Position numbers and translations under genes: made by a program
In this document: positions 1-5,269 of the stretch, piece after piece
How positions within the stretch are numbered: position 1 is the stretch's first letter
Layout: the number at the start of each line of letters is the position of its first letter
Assembly: GCA_038224615.1 (NCBI GenBank)
Contig: JBBRFH010000241.1
Location: forward strand, 1 to 5,269
Direction of reading: 5' to 3'
Length of the DNA: 5,269 nt
Source of the DNA: JBBRFH01 sp038224615
GTDB taxonomy: Bacteria; Planctomycetota; Phycisphaerae; Tepidisphaerales; Tepidisphaeraceae
The notes under the pieces: generated by a model
Database searches by the model: none
Told to the model about the DNA's origin: nothing
The model's input: only the letters and a program-made list of their open reading frames with translations

Positions 1-1
1 C

Positions 2-1075
2 AACGTCATCTGGGCACGCCGTACCATCCTGGCATCCGGCGGGGCGGGGCAGCTCTATCGCGAATCCAGCAATCCCAAGATCGCGACCGCCGACGGGCAC
101 GCCATGGCCTACCGCGCCGGCGCGACACTGCAGGACATGGAGATGGTGCAGTTCCACCCGACGACGCTCTACGTCGCCGGCTCCAGCCGCGCCCTGATCA
201 CCGAGGCGGTCCGCGGCGAAGGCGCCTACCTGGTCGACCGCAACGGGCATCGCTTCATGACCGACTACCACCCGCAAGGCGAACTCGCGCCGCGCGACGT
301 AGTCTCCCGAGCGATCGTCGAACAGATCCGCAAGACCCACTTCACGCACGTCTTTCTCGACGTCCGCCACCTGCCGAACGAGGCGTTCAAGGCGCGCTTC
401 CCGCAACTGGCGCTGCTGTGCCAGCAGTTCGAGATCAACCTCGCCAAGGACCTGATCCCGATCCACCCGGCGACGCACTATATGATCGGCGGCGTCGATG
501 CCAACATGGACGGCCGCACCAGCCTGGCCGGCCTGTACGCGGTCGGCGAGGCGAGCTGCAGCGGCCTGCACGGCGCGAACCGGCTCGCATCAAACTCACT
601 GCTCGAAGGTCTCGTCTTCGGTGCCCGCGCCGGCGAGGACGCCGCGCGCGAGGCGAAGGCGCACAACCTTGTTTTCCCGCAGAACCTCGAGCACAAGGTT
701 GAGGCGTCACTTAAGACCGAGCTCGACGTCACCGACGTGAAGAGTTCGCTGCGCAGCGTGATGTGGCGCAACGTCGGCATCGAGCGCGACGGCGACCGCC
801 TCGCTGAGACTGGCGAGATCATCGCGTTCTGGTGCCGCTACGTGATGGACAAGTCATTCCTCCCGGTCATCGGCACCGAGCAGGCCGTCGCCGGCTGGGA
901 ACTGCAGAACATGCTCACCGCTGCGTTCCTGATCGCGGCGGCGGCGAATACGCGGATGGAATCGCGCGGAGCCCACTATCGGCTCGACTATCCGCAGCGC
1001 GACGATGAGCACTGGCGCGTGCATCTGCTCTGGAAACGCCCGCTGGAGAATGCGATCGCCGAAGCGTTGAAGTGA
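2..1075 (+). CDS. nadB: L-aspartate oxidase, 5'-truncated by window edge
   Basis: This flavoenzyme oxidises L-aspartate to iminoaspartate, the first step of de novo NAD synthesis; NadA then makes quinolinate. It acts in the cytoplasm. The frame is open from base 2 and gives 357 residues to a TGA stop; family members are about 530-540 residues, so the N-terminal FAD dinucleotide-binding part lies outside the window. Visible landmarks (numbered from base 2) are GGAGQLYR at 13-20, FHPT with His52, TEAVRGEG at 67-74, LAPRDVVSRA with Arg98, HYMIGGV with His159 and GLHGANRLASNSLLEG with Arg194. These match the substrate- and flavin-site histidines and arginines known in the E. coli enzyme. The LHGANRLASNS form separates NadB from the related succinate dehydrogenase and fumarate reductase flavoproteins, which have VHGANRLGGNS. 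A C-terminal helical domain with RMESRGAHYRLDYP follows. The gene converges on the protease gene with 24 bases between the stops. No frame damage is visible. Confidence 0.96.
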   Translation, partial: NVIWARRTILASGGAGQLYRESSNPKIATADGHAMAYRAGATLQDMEMVQFHPTTLYVAGSSRALITEAVRGEGAYLVDRNGHRFMTDYHPQGELAPRDVVSRAIVEQIRKTHFTHVFLDVRHLPNEAFKARFPQLALLCQQFEINLAKDLIPIHPATHYMIGGVDANMDGRTSLAGLYAVGEASCSGLHGANRLASNSLLEGLVFGARAGEDAAREAKAHNLVFPQNLEHKVEASLKTELDVTDVKSSLRSVMWRNVGIERDGDRLAETGEIIAFWCRYVMDKSFLPVIGTEQAVAGWELQNMLTAAFLIAAAANTRMESRGAHYRLDYPQRDDEHWRVHLLWKRPLENAIAEALK

Positions 1076-1099
1076 CCCGCTTACATCACCCGTGGTTCG

Positions 1100-3193
1100 T
1101 CAGACGTCGAAGTCTTCCACGCCCAGCGTCGCGGTCGCGGTGTTGTAGGTGACGACGTGGTAGATACCCGCGAAGTAGTCGACGCCGACGCTGGCGAATC
1201 GGCCGCCGGCGGTGCGGAGGTCGTGCAGACCCCACGTGCCGTTCTCGTACCCCGCCAACTGAGTCGCATCGCGGCGCTTGTCCCAGAAGACGACGCGCGG
1301 GGCATCGTCGGTGGCGAAGAAGATGTTGGTGAACAGCCCCGTCGCGCCGCGCGTGGCGATCTTCGTTGTCGACCAGGTCTTGCCCGTCGACCGCGCGACC
1401 TTCAGATCGGCCGGCGACGCATCGTAGTAGCTGATGGCGGGGCGGTTGGTGCCGGGGTCGAACGCCAGCGACACGAACGACACGCCGCTGGTGCTCTTGT
1501 CGACGTACGCGTTGCTCCACGACGTGGAGCGCGGGTCGAACACGGCGTACTTGAGATCCCCCCCGCTTGAGTACTCGTACGCCACGCCAATGCGCCCGGC
1601 GCCGTCGATCGCGATCGCTGTCGATCGGCCGACGTCACCGTTGGTGTCAACCTGCGTGACCGACCACTCTCCACCGGCGTCACGGCTGGCGGCACGCAGG
1701 TCGCCGGTGGTCTTGCGGTAGTACGCGATGACCGGATGGTTGTTGCGGTCGAACAGCAGCGACGGGTAAAGGCCGGTGGAGTTTTTCACGTCGACCGAAT
1801 CGACGTTCCACCCGATGCCGTCGAACTGCGCGTACTTGAGGTCGCCATTGGTGCCGTCAAAATACGCGACGCCCGGCCGGCCGAACTGGTCGATCGCCAG
1901 CGAGAGGTAATACCCGGCAAACGGCAGCGAATCGTCGATCGTCTGCGCCGCCGACCACTCCCCGCTGAGGGCCCGCGTGGCGTATTTCATCGTCTGCGCC
2001 AGCGCGTCGTAGTACACGAAGTGCGTCACGCCGTCGCGATCGACGGCGATGCTGTTGCCGTTGCCGAACTTGCCCAGCGGCGCGTTCGGATCAGGGGTGG
2101 CGGCGCGGCGCGACTCGGTGAGCTTCATCGCCGCCAGCACGTCGAGGCGCGGGTAGTTGAGGTGTGTCACCAGGCCGGTCTCGGTGTCGCCGTCGAAGTT
2201 CGGGACCGACGACGCGCGGAGGATCGAGCGCACGTCGCGCCCGGTGAGCGATGAATCGATCTGCCGCATCAACGCCACCGTGCCGGCGACTGCCGGGGAA
2301 GCGAAGCTGGTGCCGTCGACGATGCCGAAGCCGCCGTTGCGCAGCGTGGTGTAGACGTTTTCGCCCGGTGCCAACAAGGTGAGGACCGCGGCGCGCTCGG
2401 AGAAGTTGCTGATCGTGTCGGCGGTATCGACGGAGCCGACCGAGATCACGCTCGGGTCTGCCGCCGGCGTGTCGATGCCGCCGCGCGACGAAGAGACCCC
2501 ACCGTTGCCGCTGGCGGCGACAACGACGATGCCCGCGTCGGCCAGTGCCTGTAACTCGTCCCCGTAGACGTTGTTGACCGTCGGGTCGCTGAAATCGCCG
2601 GTGCCGTAGGAGATGTTGACCGCGTTGATGTTGAGCGCGGGGTGATCGATGATCCAGCGCAGGGCACGCTCGATGCGTTCGTCGGGCACGGTGCTGTTTC
2701 CGTTGCCGTCGATGCGGAGCGCCACCAGCTTCGCCGCCGGCGCCATGCCGCGGAAGGTTTTTCCGTCGGCGGTGAAGTCATCAGCGCCGATGACGCCGGC
2801 GACTTCCGTGCCATGGCCGAAGGTGTCCATGGGATTGGCGTCGTTGTCGACGAAGTCATACCCACCGATCACCTTAAACCCCGCCCCGAACCCGCCGCCG
2901 AGCGATGGATGGTTGTAGTCGATGCCCGAGTCGACGATCGCGATCGTCTCTCCGCCACCGTCCAGCGGCAGGGAGTGGTAGGCGTCGATCGCGTCCGGCA
3001 GGCGCATCAGCCGCTCGGCATCGCCCCAGTCGTTGAACGCCATCAACTGGCGCGGCTCGAGCGTATCCACGCACGGCGCAACAGTCCGCGTCAGCGACCG
3101 CGCGAGCGGCGTGCAATTGGTTTGAGTCAGACCCGCCATACAACGCCGCCGGTCACGCACACCCGGGTGCGTCGACGATCCATGAACAGACAT
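1100..3193 (-). CDS. Secreted subtilisin-like (S8) serine protease with LEPR N-terminal motif and seven-repeat C-terminal domain
   Basis: A 697-residue predicted extracellular endopeptidase. The catalytic triad is complete: Asp88 in IAIVDSGIDYNHP, His127 in FGHGTEVAGVIGA and Ser296 in DGTSFASPAVAGTVALM, with oxyanion Asn230 in VVAASGNGG. The S8 domain covers about 78-355. Residues 45-52 are LEPRQLMA, the planctomycetal extracellular motif, which ends in place of an ordinary hydrophobic signal peptide; no clear membrane segment is seen. Only about 35 residues separate this motif from the catalytic domain, so there is no room for an I9-type inhibitor propeptide. Residues 374-697 form seven repeats of about 48 residues. 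The ATG at 3193 is preferred because AAGGA lies 5 bases upstream; an internal ATG at 3139 (residue 19) has only a poor match. It is transcribed away from the lipoprotein gene and towards nadB. Substrate unknown; the repeats could bind a polymer or protein (inference). Protease assignment is firm, the role is not. Confidence 0.95.
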   Translation of the reverse strand: MSVHGSSTHPGVRDRRRCMAGLTQTNCTPLARSLTRTVAPCVDTLEPRQLMAFNDWGDAERLMRLPDAIDAYHSLPLDGGGETIAIVDSGIDYNHPSLGGGFGAGFKVIGGYDFVDNDANPMDTFGHGTEVAGVIGADDFTADGKTFRGMAPAAKLVALRIDGNGNSTVPDERIERALRWIIDHPALNINAVNISYGTGDFSDPTVNNVYGDELQALADAGIVVVAASGNGGVSSSRGGIDTPAADPSVISVGSVDTADTISNFSERAAVLTLLAPGENVYTTLRNGGFGIVDGTSFASPAVAGTVALMRQIDSSLTGRDVRSILRASSVPNFDGDTETGLVTHLNYPRLDVLAAMKLTESRRAATPDPNAPLGKFGNGNSIAVDRDGVTHFVYYDALAQTMKYATRALSGEWSAAQTIDDSLPFAGYYLSLAIDQFGRPGVAYFDGTNGDLKYAQFDGIGWNVDSVDVKNSTGLYPSLLFDRNNHPVIAYYRKTTGDLRAASRDAGGEWSVTQVDTNGDVGRSTAIAIDGAGRIGVAYEYSSGGDLKYAVFDPRSTSWSNAYVDKSTSGVSFVSLAFDPGTNRPAISYYDASPADLKVARSTGKTWSTTKIATRGATGLFTNIFFATDDAPRVVFWDKRRDATQLAGYENGTWGLHDLRTAGGRFASVGVDYFAGIYHVVTYNTATATLGVEDFDV
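1103..2074 (-). repeat. Seven tandem ~48-residue repeats coding a probable beta-propeller
   Basis: The protease's C-terminal half repeats a pattern of the type S-h-A-h-D-x-x-G-x-P-x-h-A-Y-Y-D-x-x-x-x-D-L-K-Y-A followed by W and a polar strand. The core strands begin near residues 381, 431, 478, 526, 575, 623 and 668, so the spacings are 50, 47, 48, 49, 48 and 45. Examples are SLAIDQFGRPGVAYFD, AIAIDGAGRIGVAYEY and SLAFDPGTNRPAISYYD. Repeats 6 and 7 are the most diverged, and repeat 7 ends before its Trp-bearing last strand, as in propellers closed by a strand from the N-terminal end. Seven units of this size suit a seven-bladed propeller; the fold is inferred from pattern only. Confidence 0.8.
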
Positions 3194-3198
3194 GCACG

Positions 3199-3203
3199 TC
3201 CTT
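3199..3203 (-). promoter_or_regulatory. Ribosome binding site of the S8 protease gene
   Basis: On the minus strand AAGGA is followed by five bases (CGTGC) and then ATG at 3193-3191. Spacing and sequence suit a Shine-Dalgarno site and decide the start in favour of 3193 over the internal ATG at 3139, which has no comparable site. Confidence 0.6.
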
Positions 3204-3213
3204 GTGATCCAAC

Positions 3214-3219
3214 ACTATA
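3214..3219 (-). promoter_or_regulatory. Possible -10 element of the protease promoter
   Basis: The minus strand reads TATAGT, five of six matches to the bacterial -10 consensus, in an AT-richer pocket just upstream of the ribosome binding site. Transcription would begin near 3207 and leave a leader of about 14 bases. No convincing -35 hexamer lies 16-18 bases further upstream (the hexamer there is TGGTGG), so this is tentative. Confidence 0.27.
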
Positions 3220-3333
3220 GGAAAAGTCGTCGGCCGCCACCAATCCCAACACACCGAATTCCGATGGGGCTGAACACGACCTTGCCGACGCCGCCGCTAC
3301 AGGGTTTTCCCATGGGCCGGCGACAAGGACGTC

Positions 3334-3373
3334 CCCTCGCCCGTGTACTCACGGGAGAGGGTTAGGGTGAGGG
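3334..3373. repeat. REP-like palindromic element between divergent genes
   Basis: CCCTCGCCCGTG (3334-3345) and CACGGGAGAGGG (3350-3361) pair at 11 of 12 positions around a TACT loop; the only mismatch is G3339 against A3356. The right arm runs into TTAGGGTGAGGG (3362-3373). The composition resembles the CCCTCTCCC...GGGAGAGGGTTAGGGTGAGGG type of interspersed palindrome common between genes in many GC-rich bacteria; this is recollection, not a search result. It lies upstream of both flanking genes and has no T tract, so a terminator role is unlikely. Only one copy is in the window. Confidence 0.6.
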
Positions 3374-3376
3374 CTT

Positions 3377-3395
3377 CTCGCGAGGGCCTCCCGAG
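3377..3395. repeat. Near-perfect 19-base palindrome beside the REP-like element
   Basis: CTCGCGAGG (3377-3385) and CCTCCCGAG (3387-3395) are inverted copies with one mismatch around a single central G. It begins with the perfect octamer CTCGCGAG. It lies three bases after the REP-like element and may be part of the same composite unit, or a dyad for a dimeric DNA-binding protein; the sequence does not decide. Confidence 0.35.
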
Positions 3396-3408
3396 TCGCA
3401 CTGCTGAG

Positions 3409-3431
3409 CGATGATATCTTGGCCATCATCG
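3409..3431. repeat. 7-bp inverted repeat upstream of the lipoprotein gene
   Basis: CGATGAT (3409-3415) and ATCATCG (3425-3431) are perfect inverted copies around a nine-base spacer, about 34 bases upstream of a candidate -35 element. It could be an operator half-site pair or a weak hairpin. A 7-bp pair can also arise by chance in a region of this length. Confidence 0.25.
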
Positions 3432-3464
3432 GCGCTTACTTCAGGTTGAGGCGGACGGTTCAGT

Positions 3465-3493
3465 TTGCAGCGGCAGATCGGAATCAGCATACT
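3465..3493 (+). promoter_or_regulatory. Possible sigma-70-like promoter of the lipoprotein gene
   Basis: TTGCAG (3465-3470) and CATACT (3488-3493) are separated by exactly 17 bases. Each is only a partial match: the first three bases of the -35 box, and four of six at -10. The predicted start near 3500 would leave a leader of about 47 bases before the start codon. Spacing is the better part of the evidence. Confidence 0.27.
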
Positions 3494-3546
3494 CGTCATC
3501 TCGCAGCTCCGTTTTCACCCTACACGCGGAACCGAAAGAGATCTTG

Positions 3547-4509
3547 GTGTCATTCTCCATCCGACTACTGCTCTTGATCTTCGGCCTGATCCTCGTTGGC
3601 GGTTGTGCATCCAACCCCAAATCGAACGTCGATCCGAATGAGTTGCGGGCACGGGCGATCGACGCCGTGAACAATCCGCCGCCGCTGAAAGAGGGCGTTT
3701 TTGGTGCGCCCTGGCGGGAGGCGCTGCGTCCGTTTGCCGAGCAGTATTACGACTTGTGCGTCCGCAAGCCCCGGTCGGCGGGGCGCATCAAGCTCATCGT
3801 CGTCGACGAGGCCGGACAGCCGGTGCCCGACGTGAACGTCCACATCGCGCAGGTGTGGAACTCGAGCTGGAACACCGCCGACTTATTCATGGACCGCGGG
3901 TTTGACGGGAAGGCGGAGAAACGCGTCGTCACAGGCGAGTTCACCATCAAATGGATTCGCAGTGATGGGTACGTGGAACTGAGGCTCACACCAGCGGGTT
4001 ACCGTGACCTGATGATCGTGTTGCCCGGAACCTTTGCCGACCGCGACGGCGCAATCGGCTTTGCGGAGCATTTGCTCATGCCCGGATGGCTGCTCCCGCC
4101 GGCCGTCCCCGGCGGCCCGTTGCGGATCGTGTTGCCACCGGCTCTGACATGGAAGATGCCGCCGCGTAGCCCCTATCAGGGCCCGCGTATCGTCCTTCCC
4201 GTTGATCCAAATCCGCTTATCTCCAGCACTCACCCACGGGTCATGACGGTCCCGAGACGCGGTACGTACGTCTCGATCGACGCGACGGGAAAATTGCTGA
4301 ACGCGGAAAATCTCGATGCGGGCCAGGTGATTGGCGTTGACGTGGATGTCAATCCGGACATCAACCACCATCGTAGTGTCGGCACCGCTTATCCGGGCGG
4401 GGGGAGTTCGTACACCTTGGACGGGGACCACAACCGAGATCTCGTCGAGCCTTTTCAGTGGCAATGGTACGCGGAGCCGACGCCGGCCACAGAGGATGCC
4501 GAGAAGTGA
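3547..4509 (+). CDS. Predicted lipoprotein with carboxypeptidase-regulatory/transthyretin-like segment, function unknown
   Basis: A 320-residue predicted envelope lipoprotein that I do not recognise by name. It starts SFSIRLLLLIFGLILVGGC: one Arg, a hydrophobic stretch and a lipobox VGGC whose lipidated Cys is residue 20, followed by Ala-Ser and a polar linker. Residues 79-155 carry RIKLIVVDEAGQPVPDVNVHI, then a short loop, GEFTIKWIRSDGYVELRLTPAGYRDLMIVL. A D-x-x-G-x-P-h-x-x-x-x-V strand pattern followed by a closing G-Y strand is typical of carboxypeptidase-regulatory or transthyretin-like beta-sandwich modules. The remainder is Pro-rich (residues 178-225), then a beta-like C-terminal region ending QWQWYAEP. 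No catalytic motif is seen. GTG at 3547 is chosen because GAAAGAG ends 6 bases upstream; TTG at 3544 is the alternative and is only 3 bases away. It is divergent from the protease gene and followed by a broken ORF. Confidence 0.82.
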   Translation: MSFSIRLLLLIFGLILVGGCASNPKSNVDPNELRARAIDAVNNPPPLKEGVFGAPWREALRPFAEQYYDLCVRKPRSAGRIKLIVVDEAGQPVPDVNVHIAQVWNSSWNTADLFMDRGFDGKAEKRVVTGEFTIKWIRSDGYVELRLTPAGYRDLMIVLPGTFADRDGAIGFAEHLLMPGWLLPPAVPGGPLRIVLPPALTWKMPPRSPYQGPRIVLPVDPNPLISSTHPRVMTVPRRGTYVSIDATGKLLNAENLDAGQVIGVDVDVNPDINHHRSVGTAYPGGGSSYTLDGDHNRDLVEPFQWQWYAEPTPATEDAEK

Positions 4510-4842
4510 TCGAGTAGGGGGTTGCACAGGCACGCACTTCTGCATGTGCGATGGCGCAGAGACGTTGCCGATCTGCAAAGACTTGAGGGCGGGTTTGGGC
4601 AACTCGAAATGCGCCGATCGGGGCCGGGTGCGGGGGGGCGCGATTGGGTCTACAAAGGCTCGACCACGCGGCCGACGTTCGACGTGCACTTCGGCCCGGA
4701 TGTGTTGCCCGGCACGCAGGTCTGGCTGGTCGCCGCCTCGCTGAGTCCACGCATGCAAGTGGGTCCGACGGCGTATCCGGTATTCGCCCACGTCGGATAC
4801 GCAGCACTCGTGTCGGGCGAACCATCGCTGACGGCTCGGTAG
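4496..4842 (+). pseudogene. Small planctomycetal-type ORF, apparently frameshifted at a run of seven G
   Basis: No single frame looks coding throughout. From the ATG at 4496, which overlaps the lipoprotein stop by 14 bases, one frame gives a Cys-rich stretch (GCTGTHFCMCDGAETLPICK) with about 77% G/C at third positions up to roughly 4630. From about 4639 to the TAG at 4840 the lipoprotein's own frame looks coding (about 78% G/C at third positions): DWVYKGSTTRPTFDVHFGP, LPGTQVWLVAASLSP, QVGPTAYPVFAHVGY. The frames meet at G7 (4632-4638); one extra G would join them. The second half resembles a recurring short planctomycetal sequence type with W-x-F-x-G-x-T-T-R and a P-G-x-x-V-W core; I recall this pattern but could not check it. 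It may be a decayed gene, an assembly indel, or a shorter intact ORF from ATG 4609 (77 residues). Function unknown. Confidence 0.42.
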
Positions 4843-4892
4843 GCCCGCCGACGATCAAATCGAGAACGCCGGCATGACCCACGCGCTGCGGT

Positions 4893-4916
4893 GAGCGCTT
4901 CGGAAATTCGGCGCTC
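4893..4916. terminator. Hairpin just after the phosphoglycerate mutase-family stop codon, possible terminator
   Basis: GAGCGC (4893-4898) pairs with GCGCTC (4911-4916). Inside it CG (4901-4902) can pair with CG (4909-4910) after a two-base bulge, leaving a six-base loop. It begins one base past the minus-strand TAG and lies between convergent genes, where a bidirectional terminator is expected. There is no T tract on either strand, so this is weak as an intrinsic terminator. Confidence 0.33.
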
Positions 4917-4917
4917 G

Positions 4918-5268
4918 CTATCGTCCGAGGAAGTAGGGCATCAGCTCGTGCCCGTCGGCAATAACGTGGCCTGCTCGCGCCTGGCGCTCGGTATAGGCGC
5001 TCATGCCGTTGGGCTTGATGCCCGTGCCGCTCATGGCGTAGAGCGTCGGCGCGTAGCCGTGCTTGCGGGTGGCGATGTTGGTGGGGTGGTCGGGCAGCAC
5101 CAGCAGACGCCACTCGGGATAGGTCTGGAGCTTGGCGAGCACCGGGCCGACGACGTACTTGTCGATGTGCTCGATCGCGTCGACTTTCGTCTTCCAATCC
5201 GCCTGGTGGCTCGCTTCATCCGGCGACTCAACGTGGCTGAAAACGAGGTCGTATTTGTCGAGCGCCGC
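4918..5268 (-). CDS. Archaeal-type cofactor-independent phosphoglycerate mutase family protein, 5'-truncated by window edge
   Basis: The C-terminal 116 residues of an alkaline phosphatase-superfamily enzyme of the ApgM type, which interconverts 3- and 2-phosphoglycerate in the cytoplasm. The frame is open from the right edge to TAG at 4918-4920. Visible landmarks, numbered from base 5268: HVESPDEASH with Asp17 and His21, LPDHPTN with Asp60 and His61, and His70 in TRKHGYAP. In spacing and context these fit the five two-metal ligands known from independent mutases (the D-x-x-x-H pair, the D-H pair and a later His). The end, GHELMPYFLG, is typical of the family. The catalytic Ser/Asp of the N-terminal half lies outside the window. 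Some relatives of this family act as homoserine kinases in bacteria lacking ThrB, so the substrate is open; superfamily assignment is firm. It converges on the lipoprotein and broken-ORF segment. Confidence 0.9.
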   Translation of the reverse strand, partial: AALDKYDLVFSHVESPDEASHQADWKTKVDAIEHIDKYVVGPVLAKLQTYPEWRLLVLPDHPTNIATRKHGYAPTLYAMSGTGIKPNGMSAYTERQARAGHVIADGHELMPYFLGR

Positions 5269-5269
5269 C

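Noticed and set aside
1076..1099. Terminator between the convergent nadB and protease stops
   Set aside because: The 24 bases contain no stable inverted repeat or T run.
1736..2254. A 172-codon open frame on the + strand inside the protease gene
   Set aside because: It is antisense to the protease repeats, and its product is dominated by V, R, A and H in the way antisense frames of GC-rich genes are. It has no recognisable motif, while the opposite strand has clear domain sequence.
2642..3220. A 192-codon open frame on the + strand, antisense to the protease N-terminal half
   Set aside because: The opposite strand carries the S8 catalytic Asp and His motifs in this range. The product is low-complexity and rich in R, V, D and H, as expected of an antisense shadow.
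3334..3373. Intrinsic terminator at the 3334-3361 hairpin
   Set aside because: It has no T tract and lies between two gene starts, where a terminator has no gene to end. A REP-like element explains it better.
3883..4791. A 302-codon open frame on the - strand across the lipoprotein and the broken ORF
   Set aside because: It lacks any familiar motif, is rich in R, H and P, and overlaps a gene with a clear lipobox and domain pattern. It was considered as the gene filling 4510-4917, but the + strand tail is more protein-like.
4507..4842. Readthrough of the lipoprotein TGA into the in-frame open stretch up to 4842
   Set aside because: The two stretches share a frame, but the lipoprotein ends naturally in a charged tail and the first 40 codons after TGA look non-coding in that frame (lower third-position G/C, His/Arg-rich). 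No recoding signal is evident.
4361..5197. A 278-codon open frame on the - strand overlapping the mutase-like gene
   Set aside because: Within 4918-5197 it is out of frame with the mutase-family sequence, which has conserved metal ligands. The rest is Arg/Pro/Ala-rich with no motif.

Overview
The window looks like chromosomal DNA of a GC-rich planctomycete, probably of the class Phycisphaerae. The main evidence is the extracellular-protein signature LEPRQLMA near the N-terminus of the secreted protease at 1100-3193; this LEPR motif is characteristic of exported planctomycetal proteins. High GC, strong G/C at third codon positions and an archaeal-type phosphoglycerate mutase-like enzyme fit this. 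The class-level placement is inference.

Layout: (1) 2-1075, + strand, the C-terminal two thirds of L-aspartate oxidase (nadB), cut by the left edge. (2) 1100-3193, - strand, a complete 697-residue subtilisin-like (S8) protease whose C-terminal half is seven regular repeats of about 48 residues, probably a beta-propeller; it converges on nadB with 24 bases between the stops. (3) 3194-3546, a divergent intergenic region with start-site signals for both neighbours and a REP-like palindromic element. (4) 3547-4509, + strand, a lipoprotein of unknown function with a carboxypeptidase-regulatory/transthyretin-like segment. (5) 4510-4917, a stretch with no intact standard gene, holding the remains of a small planctomycetal-type ORF whose best coding frame changes at a run of seven G, then a hairpin beside the next stop. 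(6) 4918-5268, - strand, the C-terminal 116 residues of an archaeal-type cofactor-independent phosphoglycerate mutase family protein, cut by the right edge.

The genes do not form one pathway. nadB (NAD synthesis) and the mutase-like enzyme (glycolysis, or possibly threonine synthesis) are housekeeping genes flanking an envelope/secretome segment. The protease and the lipoprotein are divergently transcribed from one roughly 350-base region and could share regulation, but nothing seen proves it. I saw no tRNA, rRNA, CRISPR array, transposase or defence system. The least explained items are the protease's seven-repeat domain, the lipoprotein and the broken ORF next to it.
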